Assembly (NCBI GenBank): GCA_041482015.1
Contig: JBGPCZ010000002.1
Location: 1-64,000, forward strand
Origin: JACQFK01 sp041482015
GTDB taxonomy: Bacteria; Planctomycetota; MHYJ01; JACPRB01
DNA: 64,000 nt
Direction: 5' to 3'
Both the position numbers and the translations under genes were made by a program. This document shows, in pieces, positions 24,717 through 31,805 of the stretch. The notes beneath the pieces are model-generated. The model made no database searches and was not told the origin of the DNA. It was given only the letters and a program-made list of their open reading frames with translations. The first letter of the stretch is position 1, and every line of letters begins with the position of its first letter.

Positions 24717-26031
24717 CGGCGGTCCGCGCCTCGCCCGTGCCGTAGATCTCCTCGTTGTACATCAGCCCCGCCCAGGCGGGGAGCACGGTGAACCGGCCGG
24801 CGAACGAGCACCGCATCCGGTACTGGAGGCGTTGCGCTGCGCGGTCCGCCGACCGCAGGAAGAAGATCGCCTTGTCGTAGCGGTCCTCGAACCGCGCGAA
24901 CGTGCCCGCGCCGGAGCCCCGCACGATCTCGCAGCCCGCCGGGATCGGCGAGTGGACCATCACGTAGTCCGCCGGTTGCGACGCCGAGACCGTCACCGTT
25001 GCCGTCACCTCGTCGCCCGCGCGGAGCGACGCCAGCGGCCGGTCGTAGGCCACCGCCACGTCCATCCCGCGCGCCTCCGCCCCGAACCGCCCCTGGAAGA
25101 CCCGCTGCGTGAGCGCGAGCTCGAACTTGAAGTCGGACCGCTCGTCGAGCTTCTCGAAGTGGACCAGGTTCGCGCCCGGGTTCACCCGCGCGAAGTGCGC
25201 CTCGAATGTGCTCTTGAGCGGGTTGTTGAGGTCGACCAGGATCTCGCGCCGCTCGCCGCCATTGAGCACCACGGCGATCCTCTTGAGGTTCGCCTCGCGC
25301 GGCGCGTCCCCCTGGATCGCCACCGCGCCCGAGATCCTCTCGAGGTCCGTGACCTGGAGGAGCGTCGCGATGGCGACGGCCGTGTCCTTCGTCGAGCGCC
25401 ACCGCGGGCCCTGGCGTTGCGCGAGCAGCCACCCCACGGCCTCCGGGATGAGCGGGTGCTTGGGGTTCACCGAGGCGAGCGCCTGGATCGCGTACGCCGT
25501 CGTCTCGATCGAGACGTTGTCCCATTTGTAGTACCAGTTGGCGGTCTCCCAGTGGTCGCCCTTCACGCCGGCGGCCAGCCGCTCCGCGACCGCCCCGGCC
25601 TCGGGGCGCCCCGCCTTCTGGAGCGCGAGGACGAGGAGCGCCTGGGCGTACGATGAGAGTCGCTCGGGCGACTTCAGAAGGAGGTCGAACTCCGCCCCGA
25701 GCACGTACGACGCGTAGGCGAGGCGGTTCAGGTCCTTCTCCTCCTTCGCCATCGCGAGGAGCCGCTCGCGGCCGCGCTTGAGCACGACCGCGTCGACCGC
25801 GGTGCCGAGCCGGTCGCACTCGCCCAGCCCGTGGACCGCGCACGCGGTCATGAATGGATCCTCGGCGTCGTTCTCGAACCAGCCCCAGCCGCCGGTGGGA
25901 CGCTGGAGTGTGACCAGCCGCTCCTTGCCCGCGCGCATCATCGCCTCGAACGACTTGTTGAATTCCCCCACGGGCACGTTCATCCTTTTGAGCAGGTCCG
26001 CCGTCAGCACGTTTGGCACAAACTTGGCCAA
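24703..26031 (-). CDS. Alpha-2-macroglobulin, C-terminal part after the in-frame TGA
   Basis: This open stretch (442 codons from a TTG at 26031) is in the same frame as the 26044-30492 part and really continues it: codons ACC GAG CAG ACC lie between the TGA and the TTG. The TTG has no ribosome site, so independent translation is unlikely. Residues 1-290 are the rest of the thioester-containing toroid (TED): LQRPTGGWGWFENDAEDPFMTA, AYASYVLGAEF, ANWYYKWDNVSIETTAYAIQAL and WLLAQRQGPRWRSTKDTAVAI. The remainder is the receptor-binding-like beta domain (VMVHSPIPAGCEI, YRMRCSFAGRFTVLPAWAGLMYNEEIYG). The complete chain would be 1929 residues. Confidence 0.88.
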   Translation of the reverse strand: MAKFVPNVLTADLLKRMNVPVGEFNKSFEAMMRAGKERLVTLQRPTGGWGWFENDAEDPFMTACAVHGLGECDRLGTAVDAVVLKRGRERLLAMAKEEKDLNRLAYASYVLGAEFDLLLKSPERLSSYAQALLVLALQKAGRPEAGAVAERLAAGVKGDHWETANWYYKWDNVSIETTAYAIQALASVNPKHPLIPEAVGWLLAQRQGPRWRSTKDTAVAIATLLQVTDLERISGAVAIQGDAPREANLKRIAVVLNGGERREILVDLNNPLKSTFEAHFARVNPGANLVHFEKLDERSDFKFELALTQRVFQGRFGAEARGMDVAVAYDRPLASLRAGDEVTATVTVSASQPADYVMVHSPIPAGCEIVRGSGAGTFARFEDRYDKAIFFLRSADRAAQRLQYRMRCSFAGRFTVLPAWAGLMYNEEIYGTGEARTAVIQP

Positions 26032-26043
26032 GGTCTGCTCGGT

Positions 26044-26046
26044 TCA
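26044..26046 (-). other. In-frame TGA at the thioester cysteine position of the A2M gene
   Basis: Reading the minus strand, codons give Y-P-Y-G-[TGA]-T-E-Q-T, where bacterial and animal macroglobulins have YPYGC-x-EQ with the thioester Cys. The frame is open on both sides for 1482 and 446 codons. A stem of five pairs (TTGGC/GCCAA, 9-base loop) begins 12 bases after the TGA, close to where a bacterial SECIS lies, but its loop does not start with G as bacterial SECIS loops usually do. Confidence 0.9.
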
Positions 26047-29000
26047 GCCATAGGGATAGCCGTTCAGGTACCGGAGCGCATCGAGCAGCTGGGGCAGCGT
26101 GCCGCGCCGCGGTTGCACGCGGACGACGAGGTCCTGCGCTTCCGCGGGCGCGTCGAAGCGGTACGACTGGCCCGTCTCCGACGTCCCGCGCGACGTCGCC
26201 AGCGTCTCGCGGCCCACGCGACGCACCGGCACCGCGCGCTCCATCGCGTCCTCGAACGTCCCGGCCCGCGCGATCGCGACGAGCTTCAGGGACCCCGGCT
26301 CTTTAGACACCAGGCGCCACGAGGCCGACGCGGGCCGGTCGGCGGGAACTCGCACCTTCCTGGCTTCGAAGCCCTCGAGGCGCACCGTCGCGTCCGTCTC
26401 CTGCCCGGTGTAGTTGAAGACCTCCGCACGGATCTCGACTTCGTCGCCCGCGACGAGGAACTCGGGGGACTGGATCTTCACGAAGAACGGCTGCTGCGTC
26501 TCGATCCGCGCGACCGCCTGTCCGGCGGTGCCTCCCTTGGTGATCCCGCGCGCGGTGAGCCGCGTCGCCGTGATCTGCTCGGGGAGACGGAATGAAACGC
26601 GCGCCTCGCCCTTCTCGTCCGCCAGGATCTCCGGCGCCCATAGAACGGTGTCGGGGAAGTAGACGCGCACCTGGGGTGCGGGCGCGAGCGGCACGTCGTC
26701 TTTCTTGGGGTCGCCGGCCTTGGCGCCTCCGCCGCCGAAGGCATTCGCGTACCGGTAGTAGACCTCGAGGGTCATGCTGCCGAGCGCCGTGGGGGCGATG
26801 CTCTCGGTCCCTGCGCTCCAGGACCCATTGACCTGGTGGGCGGCGAGGACACTCTTTGCCGGCTCGTGCCAGCCCGTCCAGCAGGGACCTCCGGGGCCGT
26901 CGTGCTGGAAGAGCGCGAGCGAGGCAAAGTACCAGCCGATGAAGTCCCCCTGGTCCCACGAGGCCGCGTTCTGCCCGAGCCAAGCGGCGGCCGCCGCGAG
27001 TCGCGGGTCCTGCCGGTCGCTCCGGAGGAAGATCAGCGACAGCATCGAGCCGGCGACCGTCACCCGCGTCGGAGTGCCCGCGCAGAGACCGTCGGCGCGG
27101 ACCGCCTGGTTGAAGAACCGGAACGCATTCGCGGAGACGTTCGGCGCGATCACAAGCTCCGAGAGCTGCGCGGACTTGAGCGCCATGACCCCGAACGTGC
27201 CGGCGAGGATCTCCCCGTTCGACGCCAGGTCGGTGCGGTTCCAGCCGCCGTTCGTCGACTGTTGGGAGGCCAGGTAGTTGATCGCCCTCTGCGCCGGTTC
27301 CTTGAGTGGCAGGGCCGCGGTCATCCCGTAAGCTTCCGAGAGCGCGAGGGCTGCCATCGCGTGGTTGAGGAGGAAATCCCCCTGCGCGGGTCCGATCCGC
27401 CCCGCGGCGTCCTGCCGGCCCACGAGCCACTGGAGCGACTTCTTCACGACCTCGCCGAGCCTGAGGATGCGGCCGGGGGTCCCCGGGTCCGCGAACTCAT
27501 CCTTGGAGAGCTGGGAGTAGCCCGCGCCCAGGAACGAGAGCATCGAGAGACCCGTTGCGCCGACCTCCGAAAGGGTGCCCGCTTCGCTCGCGTACGCGCT
27601 GGGCCACGAGCCATCGGCCCGTTGCGCCGCGGCCAGCGAGAGCAGTCCCTTCAGGACGGGAGAGAGGGTCGCCGCGTTGCCGCCCGCGCGGGCGACGTAG
27701 CTGTAATCCTTCAGAGTTCCCATTCTCGAGAACACGTCGCGGGAGCGCTCAATCTCGTAGACGCTCAGCCGCTCCTTCACGATGAGACCCGTCCGGAATC
27801 GCGGATCCTCCAGTTTCGTCTCGCAGGTGTGGCTCTCCCCGTCGTACTCGAAGTTCTCGAGCCGCCCGGCCGAAAAGGCGGCGGGGCGCGTGGGATGGAA
27901 GACCGAGTAGATCTCCGGCGTGTCCTCCTCGCGGATCATGTAGATCGCCTCGTCGACGGCAGAGAGCGCGAGGGCCGCCTTCGGGTCGCCGCGGAGCTTC
28001 ACCTCGACCGTCTCGCCGGGTCGTCCCTTCGCGGGCGCCTCGATCGCCACGTTCATACGGTCGGCGCGGACGAGGATGCCGGCCCGGTCCTGCAGGCCGT
28101 TGCAGATCGCGAAGACCTGGACGCCCGGGTCGTGGATCGGGCGCGCGACAAAACGCACTGTCCCGCGGCCGTCCCGGATCGGGACGCGCGCGAGGTCGTA
28201 GGCCATGACGTCGCCGAGGAGCACGATCGCCTCCGCCTCGGGCCACGGGGCGCTCACCTGGACCTCGATTTCCTCGCCGCGTCGGTAAAGCTCCTTTGAA
28301 GTCCGGACGCTGAACGTGGGGGCCGCGGGTTGGGCCGGCGGAGTGGGCTTCATCTCGTTCGCGTCCGCGGCCGGCTTCGGCTCGGCGGGCTTCGCCGCCT
28401 CCGGCGCCCTTCCGCCCACGGGCGCGCGGAAGACGATCGATTTCTGTGCGAGCTCCTCCTCGCCGCGGAGGAGCGCGACCCGCACGCTCTGGCCGTCCTT
28501 CGCGGGGATGAACTCGTCCTTGGACTCGACGACGCGGTCGCCGATCGTGCAGCGGAGCCGCGTGCCGGGCACGGGGGCGCCCCACACGTAGCCCGCGCGG
28601 ACGCGGAGACCGCCGGCCGCGGGCGCGAGGACGACGGCGTAATCGCTCTTCCGGTAGTCAAGGACTTCAAACGGTTGCGAGACGCTGACGCCGTCCAAGG
28701 TCACCTTGAGCGCGTACTCGGCGCGGTAGGCGGTGAGGGGGAGCGCGAACTCGCCGTTGAACGTCCCCTGCTCGCCGGTGACGTACGTCCGGTGGAAGAG
28801 AGCGGTCTCGCCGCAGCGGATGGAGACGGCGACCTCGCGCTCGGCGCCGGGGAGGAGCCGCGACTCGTCCGTCTTCTGAATCGGCATCCTGGGGAGACGG
28901 AGGACGCCGCGGAAGCGCATCGTGTCGCCCGCCTTGTAGACGGGCCGGTCCGTGTGGACGAAGAGGATCGGCGCCGGGGGAGGGAGCGCCGTACGGGCGG

Positions 29001-30492
29001 AGGCGTCGGTCCTCACCGTGGCGCGGAAGAACTGGCCGTGGCCGGTCACGAAGATCCGCCCGGGGGAATCGGCCGTCGCAGGGGAGGCGAGGAGTCGGTC
29101 CGGGCCGGTCGTCCCGAAGACCTGGTCCGCGACCGCGATCGTGACGCCCTCGCGCTCGGTGGAGAAGATCGTCTGGCCGGGGAACGAGAGGGCGTCGATC
29201 GCGAGGTCCGCCCGCACCGCGAGGAACGTGCAGGAGAGGCCGGCGGCCTGGGCGGTCACGCGGTACGCCCCGGGCACGCGCACGGGGAGGCGGAGGGTGG
29301 AAGAGCCCGCGACGACCGGGACGACCTCGACGTGGGAGTGCTTCGCCTCCGCCTTATCGAGCCACGCCTTGAGCTCGCTCTCCTTCGCGGGGAACGGCCC
29401 CTGGAGGCGCGCGAAGGAGAAATTCATGCGGTCGATGGCGCGGGAGTCGAGCTCGACCGGGAACTCGGCGGTGGCCGTCACGCTTGACCTGGTGAAGAGC
29501 CTGAAGCGGGGACGGTCCCGGACCTCGACCTGCCAGAGGGCGTCGAGATGGAGCGGGGCGCGGGGATCCCTCGCGAGCGCCGCGGCGTGGCTTGCCAGCG
29601 GATCGTCCGGAGGCGCCTTTCCCCACTTGGACAGGAGCGCGGCCGCCTCCTCGCCGAGGCCGATATAGAGGAAGGCGTCCGCGATCCGCCGGAGTTCGCG
29701 CGCGTCCCCGCCGACCCGGTGGGCCATGTCGGTGAGGATCCGCGCCTTTGCGCGCCGCTCGACCTCCAGGAGCGACACGGCGCCGTGCACGAGGTAGCAG
29801 GAGCGCGCGTCCGCCACCGGGGCGAGCTTGTGGGGATCCTGGAAGGGGGTCGACGCATCCCGGATCACGAACCCGCCGTTCTCGTCGACGTGTCCCACGA
29901 TCCGGACGCTCCCGGAGAGGGAGGTGGTCGGCCCCAGCCAGGCCTCCTGGATCCGGTCGAGGTCGGGCTCGCGGTTCGGGTCGCTGTCCCCGCAGACGTA
30001 CCGCTCGCCGCCGGCATCCTCCAGGATGAGCGCCGTCGGGGAGACCAGGCCGAGGACGGTGGCCTTGCAGCATCGGGAGTAGTGCGAGCCCGCGACCCGG
30101 GCCTCGGGCGAGGCCGGGTGGAAATCGAAGAGGTGGCGCGCGTGCGCGCAGGCCTCGCGCCCGAAGCCGTGCTTGAGGAAACCGAGGGCGAGCTCCAGTT
30201 CGCGTGCGGGCTCGTTTACGAGATAGTACTCGGCGGCCCCGCGCTCCAGGCTCCCGTGCCGGCGGGTGAAGGTCTTCGTGTACGAGTCGCCGGGCCAATC
30301 GGTCCCCGGCGCGTGCCAGAGGCGTTCGACCACGTAGCGCCGCGCGTCCTCCGCCGTCTCGAAGCAGTTCGCGGCCTCCATGGCCTTGCTTCGGATCGAG
30401 GCGGGCCCTCGCGAGGAGTTGGACTTCAGGAGCGCGCCGCCCCCGGCCAGGAGCAGCAGCGCGATGCCGACCACCAGGGCCTTGCGAGACAT
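26044..30492 (-). CDS. Bacterial alpha-2-macroglobulin, N-terminal 1482 residues up to the TGA
   Basis: ATG 30492 follows a GGGGGG ribosome site; residues 1-22 form a signal or anchor helix (SRKALVVGIALLLLAGGGALL). Macroglobulin (MG) domains fill the first half, including the MG2-type motif HTDRPVYKAGDT near residue 515. A linker rich in Ala, Pro and Glu lies near 700. Unusually, about residues 925-1258 form an extra toroid (LLSLAAAQRADGSWPSAY, QRAINYLASQQSTNGGWNRTD). The A2M-family domain follows (VRVYFPDTVLWAPEILADEKG, SFRLPEQITATRL), running into LRYLNGYPYG just before the TGA. Such proteins trap proteases or support envelope integrity in the periplasm, often beside PbpC; no PbpC is present here. 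Confidence 0.93.
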   Translation of the reverse strand: MSRKALVVGIALLLLAGGGALLKSNSSRGPASIRSKAMEAANCFETAEDARRYVVERLWHAPGTDWPGDSYTKTFTRRHGSLERGAAEYYLVNEPARELELALGFLKHGFGREACAHARHLFDFHPASPEARVAGSHYSRCCKATVLGLVSPTALILEDAGGERYVCGDSDPNREPDLDRIQEAWLGPTTSLSGSVRIVGHVDENGGFVIRDASTPFQDPHKLAPVADARSCYLVHGAVSLLEVERRAKARILTDMAHRVGGDARELRRIADAFLYIGLGEEAAALLSKWGKAPPDDPLASHAAALARDPRAPLHLDALWQVEVRDRPRFRLFTRSSVTATAEFPVELDSRAIDRMNFSFARLQGPFPAKESELKAWLDKAEAKHSHVEVVPVVAGSSTLRLPVRVPGAYRVTAQAAGLSCTFLAVRADLAIDALSFPGQTIFSTEREGVTIAVADQVFGTTGPDRLLASPATADSPGRIFVTGHGQFFRATVRTDASARTALPPPAPILFVHTDRPVYKAGDTMRFRGVLRLPRMPIQKTDESRLLPGAEREVAVSIRCGETALFHRTYVTGEQGTFNGEFALPLTAYRAEYALKVTLDGVSVSQPFEVLDYRKSDYAVVLAPAAGGLRVRAGYVWGAPVPGTRLRCTIGDRVVESKDEFIPAKDGQSVRVALLRGEEELAQKSIVFRAPVGGRAPEAAKPAEPKPAADANEMKPTPPAQPAAPTFSVRTSKELYRRGEEIEVQVSAPWPEAEAIVLLGDVMAYDLARVPIRDGRGTVRFVARPIHDPGVQVFAICNGLQDRAGILVRADRMNVAIEAPAKGRPGETVEVKLRGDPKAALALSAVDEAIYMIREEDTPEIYSVFHPTRPAAFSAGRLENFEYDGESHTCETKLEDPRFRTGLIVKERLSVYEIERSRDVFSRMGTLKDYSYVARAGGNAATLSPVLKGLLSLAAAQRADGSWPSAYASEAGTLSEVGATGLSMLSFLGAGYSQLSKDEFADPGTPGRILRLGEVVKKSLQWLVGRQDAAGRIGPAQGDFLLNHAMAALALSEAYGMTAALPLKEPAQRAINYLASQQSTNGGWNRTDLASNGEILAGTFGVMALKSAQLSELVIAPNVSANAFRFFNQAVRADGLCAGTPTRVTVAGSMLSLIFLRSDRQDPRLAAAAAWLGQNAASWDQGDFIGWYFASLALFQHDGPGGPCWTGWHEPAKSVLAAHQVNGSWSAGTESIAPTALGSMTLEVYYRYANAFGGGGAKAGDPKKDDVPLAPAPQVRVYFPDTVLWAPEILADEKGEARVSFRLPEQITATRLTARGITKGGTAGQAVARIETQQPFFVKIQSPEFLVAGDEVEIRAEVFNYTGQETDATVRLEGFEARKVRVPADRPASASWRLVSKEPGSLKLVAIARAGTFEDAMERAVPVRRVGRETLATSRGTSETGQSYRFDAPAEAQDLVVRVQPRRGTLPQLLDALRYLNGYPYG

Positions 30493-30560
30493 GGACCCCC
30501 CTTTATGAATGCATCCCTGGGGGGTAAGAACGGAAGGGGGGAGGGAGGGTTCACGAATGT

Positions 30561-30614
30561 CAAAAACAGACGGTCCGTTTTTGTCGCTTGGCAAAAACGG
30601 ACCGTCTGTTTTTG
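30561..30614. repeat. 54-bp double-dyad intergenic element
   Basis: Two 23-base arms (30561-30583 and 30592-30614) are exact reverse complements around an 8-base spacer. Each arm is also close to a palindrome by itself (CAAAAAC...GTTTTTG, with a GACsGTC core), so read as direct repeats they agree at 20 of 23 positions. The element lies between divergent genes (A2M left, FecR-like right). It could be a pair of operators for a dimeric regulator or a long RNA hairpin. It contrasts sharply with the GC-rich surroundings. Confidence 0.9.
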
Positions 30615-30659
30615 CGATTGGATGAACCTTTTCGGGGGGGTGGCGGTTAGAGCGAACGG

Positions 30660-31802
30660 ATGAATTGCGATGGGATCCGGACAGCCACCCACGAGTACCT
30701 AAAGGGATGGCTGGAGCCGCGAGAGGCCCAGGCCGTCCGAAGTCACCTGGACGGGTGTACCGCCTGCTCGCAAGAATATAGAAGCGCCGAATCCTCCCTG
30801 GCCCTCCTCGAAACTCTCCTCGAAAACCTCCCCGAAATCGAAGCGACCCCCGAAACCTGGAAACGAATCGAATCCTCGATCCCCCCGCGCAAACCCGCCG
30901 TCTTCAAGTTCTGGCTCCGAACCGCGGCGGCCGCCAGCATCCTCGTGGCGGCCGCCTCGTTCATCCTTTTGGCCTCGATGCCCCGATCGAGGGCCTTGCC
31001 GGTCGTGGCGGAGACCCACAAGGCCCTGAACTGGAACGAGCCCTTCACCGCCCGAGCCTACACGCAGATCGAGATCCCCGACATCGGCACCCTCAAGCTC
31101 AAGGAGAACACCACCGTCCGACTCCCCGGCCCGCGCCTCTGCGTCCTCGAATCGGGCGAGCTCTTCGCCGAGATCGTCCCGTCGGGCCGCGGGTTCGAGA
31201 TACGGACCGGCGAGACGACCGTCACCGTCCACGGCACCAAGTTTGGCGTCGCCTCGTCCGGGGCCGTCTATGTCGTCGAAGGACGGGTCGCGGTCGCCTC
31301 GCCCCGAGGTCGACTCGAACTCACCCGGGGCCGGGCGGTCAACGAGGCCCTCGTCGAGGTGAGCGCCGACGACTACGTGCGGTGGCTCGCCCGGTACGAA
31401 CGACCCGACGTGCGGCTGACCCTCGACCCGCGAGACGCAACGACCATCACCCCCGGCGCCCCCCTGAAGTGGTACCTGAAACTCGAGACCGACGCCCTCG
31501 CCCCCCTCTACCTCGGAAAACCGCGCGACCTCTCGCAGTTCCTCACCCTCGTGATCAACGACACGCCCGTGCCCATCGACGCCGCCGGCGTCACGCTCCG
31601 GGACGGCGTGGCCGGACCCAACGGACTCGTCCGGCTCGACGTATCCCATTCGTGCGTCCTGGAGTGCGCGGTCGACCCCGCGCTCTTCCGCGAGAAAGGA
31701 CGCGCCACGGTCCGCGCGGTCTACAACTCGGGCGCCCAGGCGCCCGACGGCGCGTGGGTCGGAACCGTGCGATCCGCCCCGGTCCTCGTGGAGGTGAAAT
31801 AA
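30660..31802 (+). CDS. Anti-sigma-like membrane protein with FecR domain
   Basis: The 380-residue protein begins with the zinc anti-sigma motif (C3, H29-x3-C33-x2-C36) and a membrane helix at about 86-107. The outer part holds a FecR-type beta domain (YTQIEIPDIGTLKLKEN, GELFAEI, FEIRTGETTVTVHGTKFGV, VYVVEGRVAVASPRGR) and then a further beta-rich region to the end. Unlike the two other anti-sigma genes here, no sigma gene is adjacent upstream; it instead heads the long plus-strand run 30660-38527. Likely role: envelope-stress or surface sensing by sequestering a sigma factor encoded elsewhere. Confidence 0.87.
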   Translation: MNCDGIRTATHEYLKGWLEPREAQAVRSHLDGCTACSQEYRSAESSLALLETLLENLPEIEATPETWKRIESSIPPRKPAVFKFWLRTAAAASILVAAASFILLASMPRSRALPVVAETHKALNWNEPFTARAYTQIEIPDIGTLKLKENTTVRLPGPRLCVLESGELFAEIVPSGRGFEIRTGETTVTVHGTKFGVASSGAVYVVEGRVAVASPRGRLELTRGRAVNEALVEVSADDYVRWLARYERPDVRLTLDPRDATTITPGAPLKWYLKLETDALAPLYLGKPRDLSQFLTLVINDTPVPIDAAGVTLRDGVAGPNGLVRLDVSHSCVLECAVDPALFREKGRATVRAVYNSGAQAPDGAWVGTVRSAPVLVEVK

Positions 31803-31805
31803 GCC

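Noticed and set aside
26031..26033. TTG at 26031 as a genuine start of an independent A2M C-terminal gene
   Set aside because: There is no ribosome site and no signal peptide, and the first residues are the middle of the TED domain that continues the upstream frame.
26010..26034. TTGGC/GCCAA stem after the A2M TGA as a proven SECIS element
   Set aside because: It is only five pairs with a nine-base loop that does not begin with G, so it is recorded as a weak hint and not annotated as a SECIS.
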